Assembly (NCBI GenBank): GCA_943913835.1
Contig: CALTZU010000005.1
Coordinates: 1 to 60,754, forward strand
Direction of reading: 5' to 3'
Origin: an uncultured Rheinheimera sp.
Lineage (GTDB): Bacteria; Pseudomonadota; Gammaproteobacteria; Enterobacterales; Alteromonadaceae
DNA: 60,754 nt
In this document: one piece after another, positions 1 through 8,255 of the stretch
Layout of the letters: every line of letters begins with the position of its first letter
Position numbering within the stretch: position 1 is the first letter of the stretch
Translations under genes and position numbers: made by a program
The notes under the pieces: model-generated
What the model saw: the letters and a program-made list of their open reading frames with translations, nothing else
What the model was told of the DNA's origin: nothing
Databases searched by the model: none

Positions 1-2
1 CA

Positions 3-224
3 GATGAAAGAACCCGCCGCCAGGTCAACAACCTGCGTCATGCCACCAACAGCGAGTTATTATGTGAGGCGTTTTTGCATGCCTTCACCGGCCAACCATT
101 GCCTGCAGATGAAGATTTACGCAAAGACAATCCACATCAAATTCCAGTGGAAGTGCGTAATATTTTAACCAGTATGGGTAAGCCAATTCCTGTGATCCAG
201 GAAGCGGATTCAGACGAAGAGTAA
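3..224 (+). CDS. metJ: Methionine repressor MetJ, C-terminal part (5' end outside window)
   Basis: The frame open from the left edge encodes 73 residues that match the C-terminal two thirds of E. coli MetJ almost word for word, including the DERTRRQVNNLRHATNSELL and CEAFLHAFTGQPLP stretches, before diverging into an acidic tail ending DSDEE. MetJ is the ribbon-helix-helix repressor that binds met boxes with S-adenosylmethionine as corepressor and controls methionine synthesis and uptake. The DNA-binding beta strand lies upstream of the window; what remains is the helical dimer and SAM-binding part. The gene converges on the malic enzyme gene. The 5' end is missing because of the window edge, not because the gene is broken. 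Confidence 0.96.
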   Translation, partial: DERTRRQVNNLRHATNSELLCEAFLHAFTGQPLPADEDLRKDNPHQIPVEVRNILTSMGKPIPVIQEADSDEE

Positions 225-225
225 T

Positions 226-257
226 TAAAAAGGTGCCAGAGTTCCGACACTGGCACC
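226..257 (-). terminator. Intrinsic terminator for the malic enzyme gene, between metJ and maeB
   Basis: The arms GGTGCCAG and CTGGCACC (232-239 and 250-257) form an 8-bp stem. On the minus strand the stem is followed at once by TTTTTAATTA, so it works best for the malic enzyme transcript. On the plus strand the hairpin lies 7 bases after the metJ stop but has no T-run. Confidence 0.75.
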
Positions 258-268
258 ACCTATACGTA

Positions 269-325
269 CACCCAAAGTAATTGGTGTTGCAGTCAACAAA
301 GCTGCAGCTTCAAGTACGAAGGGTA
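269..325. repeat. Short palindromic repeat of the TACCC family, copy 1
   Basis: The left arm (269-294) begins CACCCAAAGTAATTGG and the right arm (301-325) read on the other strand begins TACCCTTCGTACTTGAAG. The arms share the pattern ACCC-N3-GTA-N-TTG-N2-G-N-TGCAG, so the 57-bp unit is an imperfect inverted repeat with a six-base centre. It ends directly against the maeB stop codon at 326. Related copies lie near 1615, 12136 and 28660. Confidence 0.6.
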
Positions 326-1567
326 TTACTGCATATAATTTTCAGGCATTGGCAAACGCGCCACACCTGATGCCACAGCGGCTTCCGCCACAGCACGGGC
401 CACGCGGGATAATAAACGTGGGTCCATTGGCTTTGGAATAATATACTGAGCACCAAACTCCAGCTTATCCACTTGAGCAGCAGTTAAAACAGCAGTAGGT
501 ACAGGTTCTTTGGCAATAGCACGAATCGCATGCACTGCTGCCAGTTTCATTTCATCGTTAATCACCTTGGCACGAACATCCAAAGCACCACGGAAAATAA
601 AAGGGAAACACAGCACATTGTTGACCTGGTTCGGGTAATCCGAACGGCCTGTCGCCATAATTAAATCGCTACGCTGGGCATGCGCCAGTTCAGGTTTAAT
701 TTCCGGATCCGGGTTAGAGCAGGCAAAAATCACCGGCTTGTCCGCCATCAACTTTAAGGCTTCAGCTGGCAAAGCATCAGGTCCAGATACACCAACAAAT
801 ACATCAGCGCCATCCATTGCCTCTTCCAGCGTGCGTTTGTCGGTATTGTTGGCAAACAGCTCTTTGTATTTATTCAAATCGTTACGACGGGTGTGGATCA
901 CACCTTTGGTGTCGAGCATATAAATATGTTCGCGCTTGGCACCACATTTGATCAGCAGTTCCATACAGGCAATAGCTGCAGCGCCAGCACCCAAACAAAC
1001 AATCACTACTTTGCTGATGTCTTTGCCTTGAATTTCCAGCGCATTGAGTAATCCCGCAGCGGTCACAATAGCAGTGCCGTGCTGATCATCATGAAAAACC
1101 GGAATATTACAGCGTCTGATCAGCTCTTTTTCGATTTCAAAACATTCAGGCGATTTAATATCTTCGAGGTTAATGCCACCAAAGGTGTCGGCAATGTTGG
1201 CCACAGTATCGATAAACTCTTCCGTAGTGCGGTGAGTTACTTCGATATCAATAGAATCCAGGCCGGCAAAACGCTTAAACAGCAAGGCTTTACCTTCCAT
1301 CACAGGCTTAGACGCCATTGGGCCTAAGTTACCTAAACCTAAAATAGCTGTGCCATTGCTAATCACTGCCACCAGGTTGCCTTTGCCGGTATATTTGTAG
1401 ACATCATCAATATTATTAGCAATTTCACGCACAGGCTCAGCCACACCGGGGCTATAAGCCAAAGCGAGATCTTTGACAGTTTCAGCGGGTTTGCTGATTT
1501 CAATACTGATTTTTCCGGGTTTAGGCTCGGCGTGATACTTCAGCGCCTGTTCTCGAAAGTCTGACAT
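326..1567 (-). CDS. maeB: NAD(P)-dependent malic enzyme, short form
   Basis: 413 residues. The enzyme decarboxylates malate to pyruvate and CO2 with reduction of NAD(P), an anaplerotic step in the cytoplasm. Motifs in order: YSPGVAEP at 38-45, NGTAILGLGNLG at 71-82, the general-base lysine in EGKALLFK (about K93), the metal site FHDDQHGTA at 159-167 and the dinucleotide motif GAGAAA at 193-198. It aligns with the malic domain of E. coli MaeB but has no phosphotransacetylase-like C-terminal domain, so it is the short form, complete at about 410 residues. Cofactor preference cannot be read by eye. ATG start; no strong ribosome site is visible. The gene stands alone and is bracketed by TACCC-type repeats. 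Confidence 0.9.
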   Translation of the reverse strand: MSDFREQALKYHAEPKPGKISIEISKPAETVKDLALAYSPGVAEPVREIANNIDDVYKYTGKGNLVAVISNGTAILGLGNLGPMASKPVMEGKALLFKRFAGLDSIDIEVTHRTTEEFIDTVANIADTFGGINLEDIKSPECFEIEKELIRRCNIPVFHDDQHGTAIVTAAGLLNALEIQGKDISKVVIVCLGAGAAAIACMELLIKCGAKREHIYMLDTKGVIHTRRNDLNKYKELFANNTDKRTLEEAMDGADVFVGVSGPDALPAEALKLMADKPVIFACSNPDPEIKPELAHAQRSDLIMATGRSDYPNQVNNVLCFPFIFRGALDVRAKVINDEMKLAAVHAIRAIAKEPVPTAVLTAAQVDKLEFGAQYIIPKPMDPRLLSRVARAVAEAAVASGVARLPMPENYMQ

Positions 1568-1614
1568 AGGTAAGAGGTTCCATCAGTAGGTATGCCCTGT
1601 AGGCTATTATGTTT

Positions 1615-1738
1615 TACCCTTGGTATTTGAAGCTGCGACTTCGTTAACAATGAGCTCTCACCCCAGTCAGATAGCTAGACTGTGCTTGTGGGATCTAATG
1701 CTCTCTTCGCCTGCCTGCAACTCCCATTACCTTGGGTA
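1615..1738. repeat. TACCC-family inverted-repeat element, copy 2 (about 124 bp)
   Basis: The left end TACCCTTGGTATTTGAAG (from 1615) and the right end, which reads TACCCAAGGTAATGGGAG on the minus strand from 1738, are imperfect inverted repeats continuing into GCTGCGAC and GTTGCAGG. The core between them has no open frame. It has the form of a miniature palindromic element and sits just upstream of the malic enzyme gene. Confidence 0.55.
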
Positions 1739-2200
1739 TGCTTGCTGTGAGTTGCGATACAACCCAAAAGCTGGCTCATTCTAAAGAGCAATCTTGCCCT
1801 TTAGAACCGCTAAAATTCAGATCGTACCAGTCATCATCTCCAGATCCGCAGAAGCTGCCCCGGGGTTTTCACTGTTTCTCCAGACTTTTTGTAGGGTTAG
1901 CCTGTACCTTTCAGACTGCTGAAAACTTCAACAGCGCCGCTCTGCCTCTTTGTTATAACAAGTTTTATCGAGAGCGCCAAGGACTAAAACTTAACTGATC
2001 TGACCAGATGAAGGCCAATTGCACAGGAATGCAATTTAACCCCATCTTTAACCGGATAGTAGTGTAGGAAAACTGATTAGCTATGCAGAAAATATTAAAC
2101 TAAAAACAAAAAAAAAATTAAAAATCAAACAGATAGAAACGCCCATGAATAAATAATAAGCAAACAGGCTATGCACTAATATTTTTTCGGAATGCAAAAA
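1739..2200. other. Intergenic stretch without a recognisable gene
   Basis: Between the repeat upstream of maeB and the secF terminator there are about 460 bases. An 88-codon open frame on the plus strand (1732-1998) has no ribosome site, a cysteine- and serine-rich composition unlike its neighbours and no recognisable motif. The stretch 2095-2140 is strongly A-rich. I see no tRNA, riboswitch or protein I can name; it probably holds the maeB promoter. Confidence 0.5.
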
Positions 2201-2203
2201 ATA

Positions 2204-2224
2204 AAGGCCGGAAACCGGCCTTTT
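2204..2224 (-). terminator. Intrinsic terminator after secF
   Basis: GGCCGG and CCGGCC (2206-2211 and 2215-2220) pair around AAA, extended by A-T pairs. On the minus strand the stem runs into TTTATTTTTT, 18 bases after the secF stop. T residues also follow on the plus strand, so it may act in both directions. Confidence 0.85.
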
Positions 2225-2242
2225 AATCGTGATGTTAACCAA

Positions 2243-3187
2243 TCACAGCGAAGGAGTATTCTCGCCTTCTTTTTCAATCACTTCAGGTAACAAATCTTCG
2301 CGGCTTGCACCCAATAACACCGCAATGGAGCTTGCTACGTAAATAGATGAGTAAGTACCTATGGCGATACCAAATAGCAAAGCTGCAGCAAAGCCGTGTA
2401 ACAAAGGGCCACCTAAATAAAACAGTGCCACCAATGACAAGGCTGTAGTGCCAGACGTAATGGTAGTTCGGCTTAAAGTCGAAGTAATAGCATCGTTGAC
2501 AGTTTCTTCTACGCTAGCTTCGCGCAATTTCCGGAACATTTCGCGGATCCGGTCAAACACTACGATAGTGTCGTTAATCGAATAACCGATCAACGCCAGC
2601 AATGCTGCCAGAACTGTTAAGTCCACTTCCATACCTGTCACAGAAAACATGCCTAAGGTCACTATCACGTCGTGGATCAAAGCGACCACTGAACCTACTG
2701 AATACCGCCATTCAAAGCGGAAAGCCACATACATCATGATACCGATAAAAGATGCCAGTAAAGCCAGCATACCGTCTTCTTTCAGCTCATCACCTACGGC
2801 TGCACCAACCACTTCAACCCTACGCTTGGTCACTTCGCCTTTTTCAACTTTTTGAATAGAGCTGATAATCTGCTCGCCAATTACGGCTTGATCGACATCG
2901 GCGCGAGGCGCGATACGGATCATGACTTCAGTTGAAGTACCAAAATATTGAACTACCGCATCAGAAAATCCGTCAGCAGCCAAAGCAGTACGAATTTTAG
3001 GCAGGTCAGCTTGTTGCTCAAAACCAGCTTCGACTACGATACCGCCGGTGAAGTCCAGGCCAAAGTTAATGCCTTTAGTGAAAATGCTGAACAACGAACC
3101 CAGCACCAGCAATAAAGAAAATATGATGGCTGGCGATTTGAAACGCATAAAATTCAGCGGTTCTTTAAAATGAAGAAGTCTCATCAT
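2243..3187 (-). CDS. secF: Protein translocase accessory subunit SecF
   Basis: 314 residues, the usual SecF length (E. coli 323). SecF works with SecD in the inner membrane, using the proton gradient to assist SecYEG export at the periplasmic side. The features seen are a first membrane segment near 18-35, the LDFTGGI motif that opens the periplasmic domain (about 45-51), and a C-terminal block of five membrane segments with GYSINDTIVVFDRIRE near 205-220. It starts 6 bases after the secD stop, so the two are co-transcribed. Two adjacent ATG codons (3187, 3184) are possible starts behind GGAATT; the second has better spacing. Confidence 0.96.
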   Translation of the reverse strand: MMRLLHFKEPLNFMRFKSPAIIFSLLLVLGSLFSIFTKGINFGLDFTGGIVVEAGFEQQADLPKIRTALAADGFSDAVVQYFGTSTEVMIRIAPRADVDQAVIGEQIISSIQKVEKGEVTKRRVEVVGAAVGDELKEDGMLALLASFIGIMMYVAFRFEWRYSVGSVVALIHDVIVTLGMFSVTGMEVDLTVLAALLALIGYSINDTIVVFDRIREMFRKLREASVEETVNDAITSTLSRTTITSGTTALSLVALFYLGGPLLHGFAAALLFGIAIGTYSSIYVASSIAVLLGASREDLLPEVIEKEGENTPSL

Positions 3188-3193
3188 AATTCC

Positions 3194-5044
3194 TTATATA
3201 GGTAATTTATCTACTTTGCGGCCACCCCAGATCAGATTGACAAACAATCTGGATACAGTCACGGCAGTAAAGATGGAGGTGATAATACCTATAGCTAAAG
3301 TCACAGCAAAACCTTTGACCGGGCCTGAACCTAAACCAAACAGAATAATGGCCACTAAGAATGTGGTGATGTTGGAGTCGGTGATAGTAGCAAAAGCTTT
3401 GTTATAGCCTTCATGGATAGCTTGTTGTACTGAACGTCCATTCTCAATTTCTTCGCGAATACGTTCATTGATCAACACGTTAGCATCAACGGCCATACCT
3501 ATGGTCAGTAGAATACCGGCCATACCAGGTAAAGTCAGAGTAGCGCCAGGCACCATAGACAATACGCCGATCAGCAAGACTACGTTGCTGGCCAATGCCA
3601 GGTTGGCTACCATACCTACGCCTTTGTAGTAAATCGCCATAAAGATCACTGTCAGCAACATACCCACCATAATAGCGTTGGTACCCAGCTCTATGTTCTC
3701 CTGCCCCAGGCTTGGGCCTATGGTACGTTCTTCTACAATCTGAATAGGGGCAATCAAAGCACCGGCGCGTAATAACAGTGCCAGGTTTTGTGCTTCAGCC
3801 GGGCTGTCCACGCCAGTGATACGGAAGCTGCGACCTAAACGTGCCTGGATAGTGGCCACGTTAATCACTTCTTCTTTTTTCTCAAGGATAGTGCGGCCTT
3901 GCGCATCTTTTTTATCTGTAGGTTTGTATTCAATGAATACGGTCGCCATTGACTTACCAATAGCTTCTTTAGTGGCTTGCGAGAAAGTATTGCCGCCTTT
4001 GGCATCCAGGTCGATATTCACCTGAGGACGGCTGTATTCGTCGAAGCTGCTGTTGGCACCAATAATATGGTTACCTGTCAGCATCACGCGTTTTTGTAGT
4101 AATACAGGACGACCCTGACGGTCTTTATACAATTGCGCATTAGGAGGTACACGGCCATCTATAGCACTTTGCAAATCACCTGCTTCGTCCACCATACGGA
4201 ATTCAAGAGTGGCTGTAGCACCTAAAATTTCTTTAGCGCGGGCTGTATCCTGTACACCTGGTAGCTGCACTACTATACGTTCAGCACCCTGACGTTGCAC
4301 CAGAGGTTCAGCTACACCAATGGCATTGACCCGGTTGCGGATAATAGTGATGTTTTGAGCTACAGCATCTTCACGTAATGCTTTGATTTTGATTTCACTA
4401 AAACCAGCGACCAAGGTCAGATCGTCTGTCTCAGTAAAGGTCATATCACGGTCTTTGCCGCTTAACAGAGTTTTAGCGGCAGCTAAATCTTCAGCTGTAC
4501 GGAAACTCAGATTCACCTTCAAATTAGGCACATCAGCAGTGACAGCACGGTAACGAACTTTAGCTTCGCGCAAATCAGTGCGGTACAGCAGCACTAAATC
4601 GTTAACGTTTTTTTCCATCGCGGTTTTCATGTCCACTTCCATCAGGAAATGCACACCACCACGTAAGTCCAGACCCAATTTCATTGGAGCTGCGCCTATA
4701 GCATCCAGCCAGGCTGGAGTAGCAGGAGCCAGATTTAATGCGGTCACAAAGTTGTCACCCAAAGTTTCATTTGCAACTTCACGGGCTTTTAACTGATCTT
4801 CAGTGTTTAAAAAACGCACCAGCACCTGGCCTTTTTCTAATACAGCTGACTTAGGTGTTAAACCTTGTTCTGTAAAAGCTTTTTGCAGTTGATCCACAGT
4901 TTGCTGTGTGACGTCAGCTCCCCGGGTTGCGTTGATTTGTAATGACGGATCGTTGGGGTACAGATTCGGCAGGGCGTACAGCATGCTGACGCCCAAAACG
5001 ATAATCACCAATAAGTACCGCCAGATAGAATTCTGGTTTAACAC
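3194..5044 (-). CDS. secD: Protein translocase accessory subunit SecD
   Basis: 616 residues, as in E. coli (615). The layout is one N-terminal membrane segment, a long periplasmic region with the LDLRGGVHFLMEVD motif near 125-138, then a C-terminal cluster of membrane segments with the SecD/RND signature MAVDANVLINERIREE. With SecF it forms the proton-driven partner of SecYEG that pulls exported proteins and keeps the motor cycling. The start is GTG at 5044, preceded by AAGGATTTTAAT. It lies 12 bases after yajC and 6 before secF, so yajC-secD-secF is an operon, with tgt upstream, the order usual in gammaproteobacteria. Confidence 0.97.
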   Translation of the reverse strand: MLNQNSIWRYLLVIIVLGVSMLYALPNLYPNDPSLQINATRGADVTQQTVDQLQKAFTEQGLTPKSAVLEKGQVLVRFLNTEDQLKAREVANETLGDNFVTALNLAPATPAWLDAIGAAPMKLGLDLRGGVHFLMEVDMKTAMEKNVNDLVLLYRTDLREAKVRYRAVTADVPNLKVNLSFRTAEDLAAAKTLLSGKDRDMTFTETDDLTLVAGFSEIKIKALREDAVAQNITIIRNRVNAIGVAEPLVQRQGAERIVVQLPGVQDTARAKEILGATATLEFRMVDEAGDLQSAIDGRVPPNAQLYKDRQGRPVLLQKRVMLTGNHIIGANSSFDEYSRPQVNIDLDAKGGNTFSQATKEAIGKSMATVFIEYKPTDKKDAQGRTILEKKEEVINVATIQARLGRSFRITGVDSPAEAQNLALLLRAGALIAPIQIVEERTIGPSLGQENIELGTNAIMVGMLLTVIFMAIYYKGVGMVANLALASNVVLLIGVLSMVPGATLTLPGMAGILLTIGMAVDANVLINERIREEIENGRSVQQAIHEGYNKAFATITDSNITTFLVAIILFGLGSGPVKGFAVTLAIGIITSIFTAVTVSRLFVNLIWGGRKVDKLPI

Positions 5045-5056
5045 ATTAAAATCCTT

Positions 5057-5395
5057 TTACAGTGATTTCATCGTGCCTTTCGGCAGTACGGCAGCGATAG
5101 CAGATTTTTGCACTGTCACTTCAGTAGTATCGTTTAATGCGATAGCAACAAAATCTTTATCTTCTGCAATTTTTGCAATGCGGCCTACTAAGCCCCCCTG
5201 GGTTAACACTTCATCACCTTTGCCTAAAGCAGCCATCAGGTTTTTATGTTCTTTTACACGTTTAGCTTGTGGACGGTAGATCAGGAAGTAAAAGATCAGA
5301 CCAAAAGCCACCAGCATGATCAACAAGTCCCAACCACCGCCTGCAGGAGCTGCAGCTGGAGCGTTAGCGTATGCATTAGATATAAATAAACTCAT
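5057..5395 (-). CDS. yajC: Sec translocon accessory protein YajC
   Basis: 112 residues (E. coli 110). An alanine-rich start is followed by a single membrane segment near 23-39 and the family motif FLIYRPQAKRVKEHKNLMAAL, then a small cytoplasmic domain containing GDEVLTQGGLVGRI. YajC associates with SecDF and YidC in the inner membrane. It lies between tgt (45 bases upstream) and secD (12 bases downstream), the standard arrangement. Confidence 0.96.
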   Translation of the reverse strand: MSLFISNAYANAPAAAPAGGGWDLLIMLVAFGLIFYFLIYRPQAKRVKEHKNLMAALGKGDEVLTQGGLVGRIAKIAEDKDFVAIALNDTTEVTVQKSAIAAVLPKGTMKSL

Positions 5396-5440
5396 TACAT
5401 GTCCCCTAAAATTTAAAATGAAAGTTTAAAAAACGAAATC

Positions 5441-6574
5441 TTATTGTTCTGACAGACTGGCTTCCAACTGTGGTACATCCATACCACGTTTCCGATAAAA
5501 CTCAGCCACAAATTCTTCCAGCTTTTGCTCGGCGATAGCAGCACGCAAGCCCTGCATTAACTTCTGATAATGATGAAGATTATGAATGGTGTTCAAACGC
5601 GCACCCAAAATCTCATTGCATCTGTCCAGATGGTGTAGATATGACCGAGAATAATTTTTACAAGTGTAGCAATCACATTCTACGTCTAAAGTTGAGGTAT
5701 CGTCTTTATGTTTGGCGTTGCGGATCTTAATCACACCAGTACTGACAAACAAATGACCGTTACGGGCATTACGGGTGGGCATCACGCAGTCGAACATATC
5801 AATACCACGGCGCACCGCCTCGACTATATCTTCAGGTTTGCCGACCCCCATTAAATAGCGTGGCTTGTGCTGCGGCATCTGGCCTGTGGTGTGATTAAGG
5901 ATTTTAATCATATCCTCTTTCGGCTCACCCACGGACAAACCACCAATGGCATAACCATCAAAGCCAATCTCTTCCAGTCCTTGCAACGACACGTCACGCA
6001 AATTCGGATACATACCGCCCTGGATAATACCAAACAGCGCTGACGGGTTATCACCATGTGCATCTTTGCTGCGTTTAGCCCAGCGCAGTGACATTTCCAT
6101 CGACTTTTTCGCTTGCTGCTCTGTCGCTGGATAAGGCGTACATTCGTCAAAAATCATCACTATGTCTGAGCCTAAATCACGTTGTACCTGCATAGAACGC
6201 TCAGGAGTTAACATGATTTTTTCGCCGTTTAGCGGCGAGCGGAAGGTCACACCTTCTTCTTTAATTTTGCGTAGTTCACCTAAACTGAATACCTGAAAAC
6301 CACCGGAGTCCGTCAAAATAGGTTTGTGCCAGTGCATAAAATCATGCAAATCACCATGTTTTTTGATGATTTCAGTGCCTGGGCGCAGCATTAAGTGGAA
6401 GGTATTGCCTAAACAGATTTGTGCACCTGTAGCTTCAAGTTCTTCAGGTGTCATACCTTTGACTGTGCCATAAGTACCCACAGGCATAAATGCTGGAGTT
6501 TCAACTATGCCGCGCTCGAATACAAGACGGCCACGACGGGCTTTGCCGTCGGTTTTTAACAATTCAAATTTCAC
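5441..6574 (-). CDS. tgt: Queuine tRNA-ribosyltransferase
   Basis: 377 residues (E. coli 375). It swaps the wobble guanine of tRNAs for Asp, Asn, His and Tyr with preQ1, the step before QueA in queuosine synthesis. Motifs seen: LTDSGGFQVFSLGELRKI with the catalytic aspartate region near 88-105, GGLSVGEPKEDM near 210-222, and the zinc site CDCYTC followed by LHHLDR. The start is GTG at 6574 with GAGGTAGCAC ahead of it. Unlike in E. coli, where queA abuts tgt, queA lies 538 bases upstream here, separated by repeat DNA. Confidence 0.97.
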   Translation of the reverse strand: MKFELLKTDGKARRGRLVFERGIVETPAFMPVGTYGTVKGMTPEELEATGAQICLGNTFHLMLRPGTEIIKKHGDLHDFMHWHKPILTDSGGFQVFSLGELRKIKEEGVTFRSPLNGEKIMLTPERSMQVQRDLGSDIVMIFDECTPYPATEQQAKKSMEMSLRWAKRSKDAHGDNPSALFGIIQGGMYPNLRDVSLQGLEEIGFDGYAIGGLSVGEPKEDMIKILNHTTGQMPQHKPRYLMGVGKPEDIVEAVRRGIDMFDCVMPTRNARNGHLFVSTGVIKIRNAKHKDDTSTLDVECDCYTCKNYSRSYLHHLDRCNEILGARLNTIHNLHHYQKLMQGLRAAIAEQKLEEFVAEFYRKRGMDVPQLEASLSEQ

Positions 6575-6825
6575 GTGCTACCTCAGTCTCTGCCAGAAAA
6601 ACAGTCCGGCTTTTTTCGCGCCCGATTGTAGCAGAAGATCACAGCGAACCCCACCCAAAAAGCGGCATAGCCTTTTGCACAAAAAAACATCAGAAACAAC
6701 AAATTGTGGGGGCCACGGCTTGTCCTGGCCCGTCGATAGGCACCGCGGTATCAATAGAAGGAGGGGGAACAAACCCAACTTAGCATCGGAGAGGAATTCA
6801 AGACGGGCGGGTACAAGACCCGCCC
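6575..6825. other. Non-coding stretch between tgt and the 270-bp repeat, with GC-rich hairpins
   Basis: About 250 bases hold no credible gene: overlapping frames are present but none has a ribosome site or a normal composition. Two hairpins are clear, GGGCCA/TGGCCC at about 6712-6733 and GGGCGGGT-ACAAG-ACCCGCCC ending at about 6825. Neither is followed by a T-run. The second resembles dispersed GC-rich extragenic palindromes. The tgt promoter should lie near its left end. Confidence 0.5.
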
Positions 6826-7095
6826 CTAGAGCGTGTTGACGTTTCGAGATTAAATTTCGTTCGTTCTGGCGACATTTTGAGCGCGAAAGGAGGAGCGAAG
6901 TTTAGTTATTCTAAATGAGCGACGAGTGACAAAGCTCAAAGCGCCGCCAGACGAACCCGAAGGGCAGCGCCTGGCCGGCCTTTCTGCTACGTTAGCACTC
7001 GTTTATGTAGAATAACTACACTGCACTCGCGCTGCCTTGCATAAAAACCGGCCAGACTGCTGCAAAAATAACCCTGAAACGTCAACACGCTCTAG
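6826..7095. repeat. 270-bp element with perfect 20-bp terminal inverted repeats (MITE-like)
   Basis: The end CTAGAGCGTGTTGACGTTTC (6826-6845) is repeated exactly on the opposite strand at 7076-7095. Inside there are two more inverted pairs. A 24-base arm at 6859-6882 pairs imperfectly with 6934-6956. An 11-base arm TAGTTATTCTA at 6903-6913 is matched by its complement at 7008-7018. No frame encodes a transposase. The exact termini and nested structure fit a non-autonomous miniature inverted-repeat element inserted between queA and tgt. Confidence 0.8.
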
Positions 7096-7112
7096 GATCG
7101 ATTGAGGAATAT

Positions 7113-8147
7113 TTACAGAAGCAGCATTGCATCACCGTAAGAATAAAAACGGTATTCCTGCTCTATAGCGGTTTGATAAGCCTGCATCACATAGTCTTTT
7201 TGGCTAAAGGCGCTAACCAGCATAATGAGAGTAGATTCAGGCAAATGAAAGTTGGTGATTAAGCCATCTATCACCAGGAACTGATAGCCAGGGTAAATAA
7301 AAATTTTAGTATCGCCACTGTATGGCTGTAACTTTTTGCCTTGCTGCAACGCAATCTGAGCTGCAGATTCCAGCGAACGTACTGAAGTCGTACCTACTGC
7401 AATGACTCTGTTACCGCGGGATTTACAGGCAGCAATAGCATCAACTACAGCCTGATCCACTTCAATGTATTCAGCGTGCATTTGATGGTCGAGTACATTA
7501 TCCACCCGCACAGGTTGAAAAGTACCGGCACCTACATGCAAGGTCACATAAGCAAACTCAATGCCTTTGGCCTTTAACGCCGCCAACAAGGGCTCGTCAA
7601 AATGCAGGCCTGCGGTAGGTGCTGCAACGGCGCCAGGCTTCTGGTTATAGACAGTCTGATAACGCTGTTTATCTTCATCGCTGTCTGGCCTGTCTATATA
7701 GGGTGGCAGCGGCATATGCCCCAATCTGTCCAGCATAGTCAGCAAAGACTCTTCGCCTAACAGTTCCAGCTCAAATAAGGTATCGTGACGCTGCAGCATT
7801 TTGAGCCTGGTCGTGTCGTCGACCAGAATAATAGACTCTGGTTTGGGCGCTTTACTGGCACGAACATGAGCCAGAAAACGCTGACTATCCAGTACACGCT
7901 CGACCAGAATTTCAACTTTACCGCCTGACTCTTTTTGACCAAATAATCGGGCTGGGATCACCCGGGTATTGTTAAACACCAGCAGGTCACCCGGCTCCAG
8001 CTCGTTGAGCACATCAGTGAACACAAGGTGAGACAATTCACCAGTATGGCGCTGCATTTTCAGCAGTCTGCTACTGGAACGTTCAGCTTTAGGAAAACGT
8101 GCGATTAGCTGCTCTGGCAGCTCGAAAGAGAAGTCTTTTACTTGCAT
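7113..8147 (-). CDS. queA: S-adenosylmethionine:tRNA ribosyltransferase-isomerase
   Basis: 344 residues (E. coli 356). QueA transfers and isomerises the ribose of SAM onto preQ1-modified tRNA to form epoxyqueuosine. The start MQVKDFSFELPEQLIARFP is typical, followed by the RSSSRLL segment near 23-29, VFNNTRVIPARLFG near 57-70, the AAPTAGLHF motif, and a C-terminal TNFHLPESTLIMLVSAF motif. ATG start. It is upstream of tgt in the same direction but separated by a MITE-like element, so co-transcription with tgt is uncertain. Confidence 0.97.
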   Translation of the reverse strand: MQVKDFSFELPEQLIARFPKAERSSSRLLKMQRHTGELSHLVFTDVLNELEPGDLLVFNNTRVIPARLFGQKESGGKVEILVERVLDSQRFLAHVRASKAPKPESIILVDDTTRLKMLQRHDTLFELELLGEESLLTMLDRLGHMPLPPYIDRPDSDEDKQRYQTVYNQKPGAVAAPTAGLHFDEPLLAALKAKGIEFAYVTLHVGAGTFQPVRVDNVLDHQMHAEYIEVDQAVVDAIAACKSRGNRVIAVGTTSVRSLESAAQIALQQGKKLQPYSGDTKIFIYPGYQFLVIDGLITNFHLPESTLIMLVSAFSQKDYVMQAYQTAIEQEYRFYSYGDAMLLL

Positions 8148-8255
8148 AACATATAAGTCCGCTTTACCGACAAACTATAAATAACCGAACTTGCGTTCAG
8201 CAGTGCAGCCATAGCCTATAGCGATGGCGCGCGCAGTGTAGCTGAAAATAGTGCA

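Noticed and set aside
1732..1998. An 88-codon open frame on the plus strand between maeB and secF
   Set aside because: It starts inside a repeat, has no ribosome site and encodes a cysteine- and serine-rich string without recognisable features.
6490..6839. Overlapping plus-strand frames near the tgt start and the GC-rich hairpins
   Set aside because: They run through the start of tgt and through palindromic DNA, and their composition is unlike the coding genes around them.
6826..7095. CRISPR array or ncRNA reading of the repeat between tgt and queA
   Set aside because: There are no regularly spaced direct repeats; the structure is a single element with terminal inverted repeats.
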